From Vicinamibacterales bacterium (GTDB taxonomy: Bacteria; Acidobacteriota; Vicinamibacteria; Vicinamibacterales; Fen-181), in the NCBI GenBank assembly GCA_036504215.1, contig DASXVO010000037.1, positions 1 through 64,000 of the forward strand: a stretch of 64,000 bases of DNA. The letters run 5' to 3'. Both the position numbers and the translations under genes were made by a program. The notes under the pieces are model-generated. The model saw nothing but the letters and a program-made list of their open reading frames with translations, did no database searches and was not told the DNA's origin. Positions 17,101-26,585 of the stretch are shown here, in pieces; position 1 is the first letter of the stretch, and every line of letters begins with the position of its first letter.

Positions 17101-18677
17101 AGCAGTGCCTTCTTGTCCACCTTCATCGAGGTCGTCCGCGGCAACTCCGGCACGATCACCACCTGCGCCGGCACCATGTGCGGCTCGAGGCGCGCCTGGC
17201 ACTGAACGCGGATGTCGGCTGGCGTGAGGCGGCTCTCGGCCTCCAGCACCACGAATGCCTTCACTGCCACGCCGAGAATTGTATCCGGAATCCCCACGAC
17301 GGCGGCCTCCAGGATGCCGGGAATGTCCAGCAGCGCCGCCTCGACTTCCCGGGGCGCCACCTTCTCGCCCCTGCTCTTGATGATCTGGTCCATGCGGGCG
17401 ACGAAATACACGTGGCCGTCCTCGTCCGTCCGGCACAGGTCGCCCGTGAAGAGTACTTGTTCGCCGGACAGAGGCCCTGGGCGAAGACGGTGGGCTGTTG
17501 CCTCCGGCTTGTTCCAGTAGCCCTTCATGACGGTCGCGCCCCTGATCACCAACTGGCCAACGGCGTTTGGTCCAACGCGGTTTCCATCGTCGTCCACGAT
17601 CCACAGTTCGGTGTTGGGGATCGCGATCCCTACGCTGTCGGGTTTGCTGTCGAGGTCCTCTGGCGGCAAGTACGTGCAGCGCTTGCACTCGGTCAGGCCG
17701 TACATCGAGTAGAAGCGCGCAGACGAGAAAGTCCGACGAATGAACGAAACGTGCTTGGCCGCGATTGCCGCAGCGGTGTTTGTGACGTAGCGCACGCTCG
17801 AGAAATCGTACTGCTCCAGGCCAGTCATTCCGGCAAGCGTCGCAAACATCGTGGGAACCCCGGGGAACCCAGTGGCGCCCTCGGAAGCCAGATCCCTGAG
17901 CACCTGCGTAGGGTAGGCAAACGACCGTTCGAGGACGACGCGGGCTCCGACTCGGAAGGCCATGATGACCTGATACAGCCCGTAGTCGAAGGAGAGCGGC
18001 AGCGCGGAGAGGATGACGTCGTCTTCGCTGTTCTCGAGGTAGGCCGTGATTGACGTCGCGGCAGTCAGCATGTTCCGGTGCGTGAGCATGATGCCTTTCG
18101 GCGCACCGGTGCTGCCGGACGTGTAGATGATGCTTGCCAGGTCGACGTCGATGTTTGAACGCGAGGGCGCTGTACCTGCCCCCTCCAGCGCAGTCGCGTC
18201 GTTCCACGCCAGCACCTCGGGACCGGCCTCTGCGAGACGAGCCGCACCTTCAGGACCTGCGAGGACGACCGTGGCCGGTAGCGGGTGGTGTTCCGCAGCA
18301 GCCGTGAGGAGTGGGACGTGGATGGCCGCCCCGATGAGTGCGACAGGTGTGCAGTCTTCGATGAGCCCTGCAAGCTTCGGCGCCTTCATCAACGGGCTGA
18401 CCGGGCAGGCGACCGCATTCGCCTTCAGTGCCGCCCAGAAGGCAACGACGGTTTCTGCGGTATTGTCAGCCAGGATGAGAACACGGTCGCCGCGGCGTAC
18501 GCCCCGTCTGACGAACGCATTCGCGAGCTGATTGGATTCAGCCTCCAACTCCCCGTACGTCAGCCGTCCCCGTTGGCACACGAGCGCCACCTTGTCGGGC
18601 ACGCGCTGCGCCGAGTCCACGAGGTAGTCGTGGAGTTGGGGGATGGCGGCGGTGAAACGGTCAGGGGAGGAAGCCAT
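17097..18677 (-). CDS. AMP-forming acyl-CoA ligase, exosortase-associated
   Basis: A 526-residue ANL-superfamily ligase like the acyl-CoA ligases found in exosortase A loci (TIGR03098 type). The ATP-binding signature 'IIYTSGSTGAPKGIM' lies at 183-197, 'YSMYGLTECKRCTY' at about 318 gives the A5 motif, 'LFTGDLCRTDEDGHVYFVAR' the A7 motif, and the C-terminal 'TTSMKVDK' holds the adenylation Lys519. It activates a carboxylic acid as an acyl-AMP and passes it to CoA or to the coupled carrier protein. 12 bases separate it from the upstream amidotransferase gene. The substrate is not predictable. Confidence 0.9.
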   Translation of the reverse strand: MASSPDRFTAAIPQLHDYLVDSAQRVPDKVALVCQRGRLTYGELEAESNQLANAFVRRGVRRGDRVLILADNTAETVVAFWAALKANAVACPVSPLMKAPKLAGLIEDCTPVALIGAAIHVPLLTAAAEHHPLPATVVLAGPEGAARLAEAGPEVLAWNDATALEGAGTAPSRSNIDVDLASIIYTSGSTGAPKGIMLTHRNMLTAATSITAYLENSEDDVILSALPLSFDYGLYQVIMAFRVGARVVLERSFAYPTQVLRDLASEGATGFPGVPTMFATLAGMTGLEQYDFSSVRYVTNTAAAIAAKHVSFIRRTFSSARFYSMYGLTECKRCTYLPPEDLDSKPDSVGIAIPNTELWIVDDDGNRVGPNAVGQLVIRGATVMKGYWNKPEATAHRLRPGPLSGEQVLFTGDLCRTDEDGHVYFVARMDQIIKSRGEKVAPREVEAALLDIPGILEAAVVGIPDTILGVAVKAFVVLEAESRLTPADIRVQCQARLEPHMVPAQVVIVPELPRTTSMKVDKKALL

Positions 18678-18689
18678 CTGGGATCGGTC

Positions 18690-20678
18690 TCACGCCTCCA
18701 CAAGGATCGTCGGTGCGATGCTGGGGCCTGCTTCCGGCAGGCGGCGAACCAGGCGCTCGTGCAGAATCTGCGTCGAGAGCACGCCCACGAGCGCCATGTT
18801 GTCGGCGTTCGAGAGCGTCGCGTCGTTCGCACGTGTCGTACACTTGCGCCATAGCAAGTCCACCGCGGCCGGGTCGAAAACACCGGCTTCCCGAACCGCC
18901 GCTGGTGAAACCGCCTCCGCCACCCACGCCGGGGCGGCTGGGCCGGCGAACGACACGGCGTCTGGCGCACGGTACGGCTGCTTCTTTCGCGTCACGATCT
19001 CCGCTGGCACGAGGTCACGCGCCGCCCGCTTCACGACATGCTTTTCGTCGAGCACGCGCAGCTTGTGGCTGGCGGGCAGTGAATGCGCCAGAGCGACGAC
19101 GTCCTTGTCCAGGAACGGGAAGCGCCCCTCCACCGAGTGCGCCATCATCATGCGGTCGCCTTGCGACGGCAGGATGTAGCCGGCCAGAAGCGTCCGCATC
19201 TCGAGGTACTGGTCCTGCGCCAGGAAGGACCACCTGACGAATTCCGGCGGCAGCGTGCCGAGCAACTCCCCGACGGCATCGCGGCCTGCGAGCACCGAGC
19301 GCATGTCCGCGGAGAAGAGGCGCTTGAGCGCGGCCGCAGACCGCCAGCGCGGACCGTGACCGAAACCTGGAGACGCCCATTCTCCGAGGCCCAGACCGAA
19401 GAACTGCTGCGCCATCGCCGGACGGGCGACGGGGGAGCGCGCCATGTAAGGATACAGCCGGCCGAAAAGGAGCGGGCGCCACGATGACGCCGGCTGCCTC
19501 GCCCAGAATCGCCGGATCTTTGCCTCCCGAAACAGATCGTAGCCCGCGAACACCTCGTCGGCGCCCTCGCCGGTCACCACGACCTTGATGCCTGCATCGC
19601 GCACCAGGGCGGACAGCAGGAACAGCGGTGCGGGCGCGGCGCGAAGCACCGGGCGCTCGGCGTGGTAGACCACGTCCGGAAATACGCGGGCGATATCGGC
19701 CCGCGTGACCATCACGTCGTGGTGGTCGCTGCCAAGCCGCTCGACCATCAGCCGCTGGTACGCCGTTTCGTCGTACTCGGCCTCCGCGAACCGCAGCGAG
19801 AAGGTCTGCAGCCGGCCTTCAGTGGCACGGTAGGCGAGTGCGGCGACGAGCGAACTGTCGAGGCCGCCGGACAAGTAACTGCCGACGGGCACGTCAGCCC
19901 GCAGCATCCGCAGCCGCGTGGCCTTCTCGAGCGCAGCCCGCGTGGCATCCACGGCATCGTCCGGCGAACCCTGGAACTCATCGCCGGGACCTTCGGGAAA
20001 TTTCGGCGCTGAGAACGCGCGATCGGTTCGCACGCCGGCGCGGTAGACCGAGGCGTGCCCGGGTTCCAGTTCGGTGACGCCGGTGAAGACCGTGCGCGGG
20101 GGCACGGTGGACCAGAACGTGAACACCTGGTCGAGGCCCACCGCATCGAACGCGCGGTTGATTCCCGGCTCGGCGGCAAAGATCGCCTTCACCTCACTCG
20201 CGAAGTAGAGACGGCCGGCGTGCTCGCACGTGTAGATGGGCCTGACGCCCACCGGGTCGCGCGCGAGGACGAGCGTCTTGGTGACACTGTTCCACAGCGC
20301 GAGCGCGAACTGGCCGTTGAACCGCTCGAAGGCCGATTCCCCCCACGCCTCGTACGCGTGGACGATCACCTCGGTGTCGCTCTTCGTGCGGAAACGGTGG
20401 CCCAGTTCCTCGAGTTCAACTCGCAGCTCGACGTAATTGAAGATCTCGCCGTTGAACGTGATCCAGAGCGTCTGGTCCTCGTTGGCGAGCGGCTGCGACC
20501 CGGTCGCCAGGTCGATGATCGAGAGCCGCGCGTGCGCAAGGCCGGCTCGAGAATCCCGGTAGACGCCGAACTCCTCTGGCCCACGGTGCCGAAGCGCCGA
20601 CGCCATCGTCGCGAGTTGCTCCCGCGTCGGCGGCTCGAGGCCGTCGCGGAGCGCGACGATGCCGGCGATGCCGCACAT
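18690..20678 (-). CDS. asnB: Asparagine synthase-like glutamine amidotransferase, exosortase-associated
   Basis: A 662-residue class II glutamine amidotransferase. Cys2 follows the initiator Met ('MCGIAG') and becomes the nucleophile after processing. The ATP-pyrophosphatase motif 'LSGGLDSS' lies at 269-276, and 'EGADEVFAGYD' is near 365. It is the AsnB-like amidotransferase family always found with XrtA (TIGR03108 type). The ammonia released may amidate a sugar or peptide carboxylate rather than aspartate. The ATG 20678 is set by the Cys2; longer upstream residues would bury it. The start shares one base with the stop of the NAD synthase-like gene (TGATG). Confidence 0.9.
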   Translation of the reverse strand: MCGIAGIVALRDGLEPPTREQLATMASALRHRGPEEFGVYRDSRAGLAHARLSIIDLATGSQPLANEDQTLWITFNGEIFNYVELRVELEELGHRFRTKSDTEVIVHAYEAWGESAFERFNGQFALALWNSVTKTLVLARDPVGVRPIYTCEHAGRLYFASEVKAIFAAEPGINRAFDAVGLDQVFTFWSTVPPRTVFTGVTELEPGHASVYRAGVRTDRAFSAPKFPEGPGDEFQGSPDDAVDATRAALEKATRLRMLRADVPVGSYLSGGLDSSLVAALAYRATEGRLQTFSLRFAEAEYDETAYQRLMVERLGSDHHDVMVTRADIARVFPDVVYHAERPVLRAAPAPLFLLSALVRDAGIKVVVTGEGADEVFAGYDLFREAKIRRFWARQPASSWRPLLFGRLYPYMARSPVARPAMAQQFFGLGLGEWASPGFGHGPRWRSAAALKRLFSADMRSVLAGRDAVGELLGTLPPEFVRWSFLAQDQYLEMRTLLAGYILPSQGDRMMMAHSVEGRFPFLDKDVVALAHSLPASHKLRVLDEKHVVKRAARDLVPAEIVTRKKQPYRAPDAVSFAGPAAPAWVAEAVSPAAVREAGVFDPAAVDLLWRKCTTRANDATLSNADNMALVGVLSTQILHERLVRRLPEAGPSIAPTILVEA

Positions 20679-21658
20679 CAGCCAGCCACCTCCGGCACGG
20701 GCGCGGCGAGCAGTGGGCGGGCGTGCAAATACCGCGTGGATCTCCGCTTCTGATCGATGTCCGCGTAGACGCGCTCGACCTGCTCCGGCGTGAGACCGGC
20801 CGCGGCAGCCACCTCGGCGACAGGCACGCCGTTGTTGCGGCCGTAGAGGCACAGGTCCATCTGCTCGTAGGGCAGGCCGAAGTAGAACTCCTCCTGCGTC
20901 TGCGGCATCGAGTACGTGTCGGTCGTGGGCGGGCGCCGGAGGACCTCCTCGGGCACGCCGAGATGGCGCGCGAGTTGGTAGACCTGCGTCTTGTAGAGAT
21001 GCGCAATCGGCTTGATGTCCGCGGCGCCGTCGCCCTGCTTCACGAAGAAGCCCTGGTCGTACTCCAGCCGGTTCGGCGTCCCAGCTACCGCGTAGTGCAG
21101 CCGGTCGGCGTGGTAGTACTCCATCGTCTTACGCGTCCGCTGCTTGAAGTTCATCGCGGCGACGAGCTGCAGGTAGGCATCGAGCGGCATCCGCGCGCTT
21201 CTCGTCCCGCCACCGGGCAACTCGATCGTCAGCGTGGACACATTGAGTCGTGCTCCCTGCGTCGCGGACGGCAGAGTCACCTTGAAGCGCCAACCGGTGA
21301 CGAACTCCGGGAACACCATGCGGATCGCCGCGTCGTGACGCGCGTAGCAGCCGGACGCCTCGAGGACGGCGCCGATGGGCTCCTCGATCGCCTGGATGCC
21401 GAGGTGCTCGGCGACGAGGCGGCCGAGAGACAGTGCATCGCCGGAGCACTCGCGCTCGGGCATGAACAGCGCCAGCACTCTCTCCTTGCCCAAAGCCCGG
21501 GCACAAAGTGCGGCGACCACCGAACTGTCGACGCCTCCAGAGAGGCCGAGGACGGCGCCCCGTCGGCGCAACGTGCCGAGAACCTGCTCCCGGATGGCGG
21601 CCTCGATCTCTCCGGCCACTTCCTCGGCGTCGATGGTGAGCGCGTGTCTCGAGAACAT
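20678..21658 (-). CDS. NAD synthase-like N-type ATP pyrophosphatase
   Basis: A 326-residue NAD(+) synthase-like amide ligase without a glutaminase domain. The P-loop 'LGLSGGVDSSVVAAL' spans 38-52, and 'GTPNRLEYDQGFFVKQGDGAADIKP' contains the substrate and Mg-binding residues, split here as 'GTPNRLEYD' and 'KQGDGAADI'. The family adenylates nicotinate dinucleotide and amidates it with ammonia. It heads the exosortase operon and is coupled to an ammonia-generating AsnB-like gene, so a recruited amide synthetase is also possible. ATG 21658 gives the family's N-terminus; the frame extends to 21874 without family residues. No promoter could be identified between it and the divergent dehydrogenase. 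Confidence 0.85.
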   Translation of the reverse strand: MFSRHALTIDAEEVAGEIEAAIREQVLGTLRRRGAVLGLSGGVDSSVVAALCARALGKERVLALFMPERECSGDALSLGRLVAEHLGIQAIEEPIGAVLEASGCYARHDAAIRMVFPEFVTGWRFKVTLPSATQGARLNVSTLTIELPGGGTRSARMPLDAYLQLVAAMNFKQRTRKTMEYYHADRLHYAVAGTPNRLEYDQGFFVKQGDGAADIKPIAHLYKTQVYQLARHLGVPEEVLRRPPTTDTYSMPQTQEEFYFGLPYEQMDLCLYGRNNGVPVAEVAAAAGLTPEQVERVYADIDQKRRSTRYLHARPLLAAPVPEVAG

Positions 21659-21824
21659 TGGTGTCAGAACGGCACACCGGAGCCTTGCGGCGAGGGTGCC
21701 ATCCCTCGGGTTATCGGCAGGAAAGCCCTGTTTCTGCAGCCAGAACCCGTGGGCCGCATAGTATAGTATTCCGGCGCGCGATGGCCGCGCACGGTAACCT
21801 TTCGAGTATGAGGATTGCGCCCTT

Positions 21825-23138
21825 ATGTCCGATCTCCTCTCCCGCATCCACTCCCGCAAGGCGACCATCGGCATCGTCGGGCAGGGCTACGTCGGCCTGC
21901 CGCTCGCCCTGGTCTTCAACGAGGCCGGATTCTCAGTGATCGGCCTCGACTCCGACCCGGCCAAGGTCGGCGCCCTCAACGAGGGTGAGTCGTACATCAA
22001 GCACATCGGGGCCGATCGGGTCGCGGCCGCCGTGCGGAACGGGCGATTCAGGGCCTCCACGGATTTCGGTGAACTGAGCGGATGCGACGCCGTCCTCATC
22101 TGCGTGCCGACACCGCTCGGTCATCACCGCGAGCCCGACCTGTCATTCGTGATCAACAGCTCCCGCGACGTGGCCAGGCGCCTCCGCAAGGGCCAGCTCG
22201 TCGTCCTCGAGTCCACCACGTACCCGGGTACGACCGACGAGGACGTGCTCCCGATTCTCGAGGAGACCGGCCTGAAGACGCCGGATGACTTCCTCCTGGC
22301 CTTCTCGCCCGAGCGCGAGGATCCGGGCAACCCCGACTTCCATACCAGGACGATCCCCAAGGTCGTCGGTGGCGTGAACAAGGAATCGACAGATGCGGCC
22401 GTGGCGCTCTACGCGTCCGCGATCGATACCGTGGTTCCGGTGTCGTCGGCCAGGGTCGCGGAATCCTCCAAGCTCCTCGAGAACATCTTCCGCTCGATCA
22501 ACATCGCGCTCGTCAACGAGCTGAAGATGACCTTCGACCGGATGGGCATCGACGTCTGGGAGGTCATCGAGGCGGCGAAGACGAAGCCGTTCGGCTTCAA
22601 GCCGTTCTACCCCGGCCCCGGCCTCGGCGGTCACTGCATCCCGCTCGATCCCTTCTACCTGTCCTGGAAAGCCGCCGAGTACGGCATCTGGACGCGCTTC
22701 ATCGAGCTGGCCGGCGAGATCAACACCCACATGCCGCACTTCGTCGTCGACAAAACGGTGGCGGCGCTGAACCAGGATGGCCACAGCATCAACGGCGCCA
22801 AGGTCCTGGTGCTCGGCCTCTCCTACAAGGAAGACATAGACGACGACCGCGAGTCGCCGTCGTACGAGATCATCGAGCTGCTGCGCGAGCGGGGAGCCCG
22901 CGTGGAGTACTGCGACCCCTTCTTCCCGGTGGCGCGCCGCGGCCGCAAGCACGACATCCAGTTGAAGTCCGTGCCGTGTACCGCCGAGGCGTTCGGCGGC
23001 TACGACGCGGTGGTGCTCTCGACCGGCCACAAGCAGTTCAAGGATCCAGCGCTCTACGCGGACGCGCGGCTCGTGGTGGACACGCGGAACGCGGTGCGGC
23101 TGCCGGCGGGAGCGAAGGGACGGATCGTGAAGGCGTAG
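21825..23138 (+). CDS. Nucleotide-sugar 6-dehydrogenase (UDP-GlcNAc/ManNAc type)
   Basis: A 437-residue UDP-sugar dehydrogenase. The NAD-binding loop 'GQGYVGLP' is at 19-26, and 'FSPEREDPGN' at 160-169 points to the WbpA/WbpO/WecC group. 'GLGGHCIPLDPFYLS' carries the catalytic Cys271, and Lys215 lies in 'ESSKLLEN'. It oxidises C6 of a UDP-N-acetylhexosamine to a uronate in two NAD-dependent steps, supplying acidic sugar for the polysaccharide. It is transcribed away from the exosortase operon and ends before a strong bidirectional terminator. Confidence 0.9.
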   Translation: MSDLLSRIHSRKATIGIVGQGYVGLPLALVFNEAGFSVIGLDSDPAKVGALNEGESYIKHIGADRVAAAVRNGRFRASTDFGELSGCDAVLICVPTPLGHHREPDLSFVINSSRDVARRLRKGQLVVLESTTYPGTTDEDVLPILEETGLKTPDDFLLAFSPEREDPGNPDFHTRTIPKVVGGVNKESTDAAVALYASAIDTVVPVSSARVAESSKLLENIFRSINIALVNELKMTFDRMGIDVWEVIEAAKTKPFGFKPFYPGPGLGGHCIPLDPFYLSWKAAEYGIWTRFIELAGEINTHMPHFVVDKTVAALNQDGHSINGAKVLVLGLSYKEDIDDDRESPSYEIIELLRERGARVEYCDPFFPVARRGRKHDIQLKSVPCTAEAFGGYDAVVLSTGHKQFKDPALYADARLVVDTRNAVRLPAGAKGRIVKA

Positions 23139-23154
23139 GGGACTTGAAGAAGAA

Positions 23155-23185
23155 AAGGCCGCAGGATTGGACGTCCTGCGGCCTT
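23155..23185. terminator. Bidirectional terminator hairpin
   Basis: A 12-bp perfect stem (AAGGCCGCAGGA with TCCTGCGGCCTT) closes a 7-base loop between the ends of the convergent dehydrogenase and PEP-CTERM genes. On the - strand it is followed by a T-rich run (TTTTCTTCTT), and the + strand side is followed by CTTGTGTTT. Confidence 0.85.
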
Positions 23186-23212
23186 CTTGTGTTTCGAGCG
23201 ATCAAATCCGCG

Positions 23213-24031
23213 TTACCGGCGGCGGCGACGAACCGCAGCCGCGAGGCCGACGAGACCCGTGCCCAGCAGCACCATCGTCGCGGGCTCCGGCACCGGGTTC
23301 CCCTGAATCTCCAGCGCAAAATCGTTGTAGTCCCAGTCGGGCATCCAGCCGGCGCCCTTGGTGCCGTTCAGCCCACCTTGGAACATGTCCTCGACGCCAA
23401 ACATGTAGTGATCGGTGCCGGACATCTGGAAGACGGCAAAATGCGTGCGGCTGTCGCCCGTCCCGTTGGTCAGATACGTGCCGTCCGGCGACTTGAGGTA
23501 GAAACCGTAGACCCCGGACGGAACGAACGTGACGCTGCCGCCAATCAGCTTCGGCCCCGTCAGCAGCGACGTCAATTTCACCTGGTTAGGGTCGGTGGCG
23601 TCGTACCAACCAAGTTCGTCGGTCTCGTGATAGGCCGTGACCTGCAGATGCGTCGTCACGGTGACCGACTTGGTCGTCGGCGCCTTGTTCACGTTGAACC
23701 CCGTCGTGGCGTCTCCGAGAAACTTGGGCTCTACGAGCTTCGGGCTGCCGGCCAGGAAGCTGGCCCCGCACCCACCGGCGTTGCTCAACCAGTAGCCGAT
23801 ATTGCACTCGGCCTTGGCGTTGTCCCCCGGGTCCATGCTGTAATTGTTCCAGTACGCAGCCGAAGGGACCGAGGTCTGGTTCGAGCCCCACAATTTCGAC
23901 GCCGTGCTGGGCGTCTGGAAGTTGTTCCAGCCACCCGTCCCTCGAACGATATCGAGCGTGTCCGCCCAGACGGGAAGGGCAGCCGAGGTCAGAAGAAGGA
24001 TGACAGCCGCGGCAAACAATCGATGCTTCAC
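23213..24031 (-). CDS. PEP-CTERM sorted protein A
   Basis: A 272-residue exported protein. GTG 24031 follows a GGGAGAA ribosome-binding site. A signal peptide of about 25 residues ('HRLFAAAVILLLTSAALP') precedes the mature part, which is Gly/Asn/Thr-rich with no recognised enzyme domain. A DUF4114-like pattern may be present ('GTGDSRTHFAVFQ' and 'WDYNDFALEIQGNPVPEP', the 'DYND' acidic motif). The C-terminus has the tripartite exosortase signal 'VPEPATMVLLGTGLVG', a transmembrane stretch and the basic tail 'RRRRR'. It is preceded by a sigma-54-type promoter at 24096-24111. Confidence 0.85.
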   Translation of the reverse strand: MKHRLFAAAVILLLTSAALPVWADTLDIVRGTGGWNNFQTPSTASKLWGSNQTSVPSAAYWNNYSMDPGDNAKAECNIGYWLSNAGGCGASFLAGSPKLVEPKFLGDATTGFNVNKAPTTKSVTVTTHLQVTAYHETDELGWYDATDPNQVKLTSLLTGPKLIGGSVTFVPSGVYGFYLKSPDGTYLTNGTGDSRTHFAVFQMSGTDHYMFGVEDMFQGGLNGTKGAGWMPDWDYNDFALEIQGNPVPEPATMVLLGTGLVGLAAAVRRRRR

Positions 24032-24095
24032 AAGTTCTCCCTTATGGGAACCGACCGGTGTCCGAAAGCACAACGCCCCAGTCACCGGCTATAAA

Positions 24096-24111
24096 AGCAT
24101 AAGGTGTGCCG
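24096..24111 (-). promoter_or_regulatory. Sigma-54 -24/-12 promoter for PEP-CTERM gene A
   Basis: Read on the - strand: CGGCACACCTTATGCT, with GG, ten bases, then GC. It matches TGGCAC-N5-TTGCT at 9 of 11 fixed positions. Its downstream edge is about 65 bp from the GTG at 24031. Confidence 0.6.
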
Positions 24112-24283
24112 TTGGAATGGCTGATGGATATTACCCGTGCAGCAACCGTAACCTACACGCGGATATGTTGTTAGGTGGCGTCAGAACAGCGATTTAAGGG
24201 ACAGACATGGAGGACAAAGTCTGCCCCTGGAGAGAGAAAAGACCACATTCCACTAGGCCGCAGGTAATTCGCCGTGGGCACCG

Positions 24284-26557
24284 CTACTGGAGGGATGCCA
24301 GCGTCTTCCTGGCTTCCGCCGCGCCCTCGAAGTCGGCGCCGAGCTTCAGCGCCTGCTGCAGCGAGGCCCGGGCCAGCGTCCAGTTGTGCGCCCCAAGGTA
24401 GGCCATCCCGAGGTGGTAGTGATAGGCGGCCTTGCCGGGCGCCGCAGCCACAGCTTGTTCGAGAGGCCCCACGGCCAGGTCGCGCATCCCTTTCTTGTGG
24501 TAGATCCACCCCAACGTATCGTTCACTTCGGGCGAGTCGGGGAGTGCGGCCTTGGCGGCCTGTGCCAACTGCAGCGCCTGATCCAGGTTGCCACCGCCGT
24601 TCGCGTAGAGCCACGCCAGGTTGTTGGCCGCTGCTGCCGCGTGGGGATCGATCGACAGCGCTTTCTGGTAGCGTTGCTGCGCCTCGGCCGACCGACCTAG
24701 AACCTCCAGCAGGAACCCCGCCATGGTGTGCGCGGCGGCAGATGAAGGCTGCTGCTGAGACAGGCGCTCGGTCTCGGCGAGCGCCTTGTCGACGCGCTTC
24801 TGCTGGTAGTAGATCCGGCCGAGCGCCATGTAGCCCTCGAGGCCGCCAGGATCGGCGGCGATGAGCGCCCTCCACGTCTCTTCGGCCTTCGCCGTCGCGC
24901 CCACCGCGTCGTACACCCGCCCGGCCATTGCCAGGGCCGTGGCGTCCTGCGGTGTCGCGGTTAGCCTCACCTCCACGCGGCGCCGCGCCTCGGCCTGCCT
25001 GCCGGCCTCCATGTCGAGGCTGATGAGGCCCGAGAGCGCCTCGTCATCGCGTGGATTCAGCTTGAGCGCCTGCTCGAAGGCCTTGCGAGCCACGTCGCGC
25101 TCCTGCCCGGCGAGCGCCACCTGACCGGCAAGCGTCTGTACCCGCGGCACGCCGCCGTACTGGGCCAGAAGCGGCGTCAGCGCCACCCGGGCCCGCTCGC
25201 GATCGCCGCGGGCGATCAGCGTCCGCACCAGGACATACCGCGCGTCGGCGTTCTGGGGCATGCTCCTCACGGCTTCGTCCGCGAATTGCACGGCCCGCTC
25301 GGCCTGGCCCATGGCCAGATCGATCCGGGCGATTTCGAGCGACGCCGGGCCGAAGCGCGGGCTGAGGCGCAGCGCCTCCTGAAACGCCTGACGGGCCTCG
25401 TCCGGTGCCCGACGGGCCAGTTGGATGCTGCCGACGGCGAAATGCGCGCGGCCCAACCGCGGCGCCGCCTTGACGGCCGCCTGTGCCAGCGTCAGCGCCT
25501 GGTCGGCCTTGCCGTCGGTCAAAAGCAGCGCGGCCTTCACGAGCATCGGCTGCGGATTCCGCGCGTCTGCCGCAATCACCTTCTCGATCCGGGCGTAGGC
25601 GGCTGGCTGCTGGCCGTGCGAGTACTCGTACTGCACGAGGCGCAGCATGGCGGGCGTGTAGCCGTCCTTCTGCTGGGCGACGGTTTCGAGCAGTTTCAAC
25701 CCCTCGTCCGTTCGTTTCACGCCCAGGTAGTAATCGGCCAGGGCGAGGCGCGGGGCGATGATTGTCGGGTTGGCGTCGGCGACGGTCTTCAGCGGGGTCT
25801 CGGCTTCGGCCAGCCGGCCGGTCGCGACGAAAAGCGCAGCCAGCGTACGGTTGGCCAGCACGTGCCTGGCGTCGATCGCCACGGCTTCCTTCAGGAGTTT
25901 CTCGGCTTCCGGCATGCGCTGGAGCGACCAGTACATGTTCGCCAGCCCGATGCGTGCCTCGATCGACTGCGGTGCCACCGTCAGCGCGCTGCGGAACGCC
26001 TCTTCGGCCTTGGATATGTCGCCGTGCGCCAGTTCGAGGGCGGCGAGGTTCGAGTAGATCGCCGCGTTGGCCGGCTCGGCCCGGATGGTCGCCTCCACCT
26101 GGCTCGCGGCGGCATCGAACTGGTTCAGTCCGGCGAGCGCGTTGGCCAATACCAACTGCGCGTCCACGTTCCGCACGTTCTTGTCGAGCACGCGCTCGGC
26201 CGCGTGGCGCGCCTCGTCGAACTTGCCGGCAAACAGGAAGTACTGGCCGGCCTTCACCTGGATGTCCTTCCGGTCCGGCGCCATGTCCGACGCCAGGCTC
26301 AACTCGCGCAACGCGTCGGCGCGGTTGCCGATGGCCTCGTACGCGAGGCCGAGCCTGTAGTGCGCTTCGGCGAACCTGGAGTCGAACTGGAGCGCCTTGC
26401 GGTACTCGATGGTGGCCTCGGCGAACTTCTTCTGGCCCGCCCAGGCATTCCCGCGGTCGAGCGCCTTCTGCTTCTCGACCTCTGGATCCTGCCGGCACCC
26501 GGCCAGCAGCATGGCCGCGACGACGAGGGCCCATGAGACACGATGGCGATGGAGCAT
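24284..26557 (-). CDS. prsT: PrsT-like TPR lipoprotein, copy 1
   Basis: A 757-residue TPR protein with a lipobox 'AMLLAGC' and Cys21 as the lipidation site. About 20 tandem TPR motifs (34 residues each, e.g. 'AEAHYRLGLAYEAIGNRADA' and 'AAANNLAWLYANGGGNLDQA') fill the rest. It resembles the PEP-CTERM system TPR-repeat lipoprotein PrsT (TIGR02917 type), thought to act in envelope assembly or export of the polymer. It lies 28 bases downstream of a second copy in the same orientation. Its distal repeats are very close to those of the paralogue, suggesting tandem duplication. It is predicted to be outer-membrane anchored, but the retention signal was not tested. Confidence 0.85.
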   Translation of the reverse strand: MLHRHRVSWALVVAAMLLAGCRQDPEVEKQKALDRGNAWAGQKKFAEATIEYRKALQFDSRFAEAHYRLGLAYEAIGNRADALRELSLASDMAPDRKDIQVKAGQYFLFAGKFDEARHAAERVLDKNVRNVDAQLVLANALAGLNQFDAAASQVEATIRAEPANAAIYSNLAALELAHGDISKAEEAFRSALTVAPQSIEARIGLANMYWSLQRMPEAEKLLKEAVAIDARHVLANRTLAALFVATGRLAEAETPLKTVADANPTIIAPRLALADYYLGVKRTDEGLKLLETVAQQKDGYTPAMLRLVQYEYSHGQQPAAYARIEKVIAADARNPQPMLVKAALLLTDGKADQALTLAQAAVKAAPRLGRAHFAVGSIQLARRAPDEARQAFQEALRLSPRFGPASLEIARIDLAMGQAERAVQFADEAVRSMPQNADARYVLVRTLIARGDRERARVALTPLLAQYGGVPRVQTLAGQVALAGQERDVARKAFEQALKLNPRDDEALSGLISLDMEAGRQAEARRRVEVRLTATPQDATALAMAGRVYDAVGATAKAEETWRALIAADPGGLEGYMALGRIYYQQKRVDKALAETERLSQQQPSSAAAHTMAGFLLEVLGRSAEAQQRYQKALSIDPHAAAAANNLAWLYANGGGNLDQALQLAQAAKAALPDSPEVNDTLGWIYHKKGMRDLAVGPLEQAVAAAPGKAAYHYHLGMAYLGAHNWTLARASLQQALKLGADFEGAAEARKTLASLQ

Positions 26558-26585
26558 AGAGCGGTCCTCGAAATGCCTGCCTGGA

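Noticed and set aside
21659-21824. Sigma-70 promoters in the spacer between the NAD synthase-like and dehydrogenase genes
   Set aside because: An AT-rich patch around 21758-21770 contains TATAGT/TATACT-like hexamers, but no -35 at proper distance was found on either strand.
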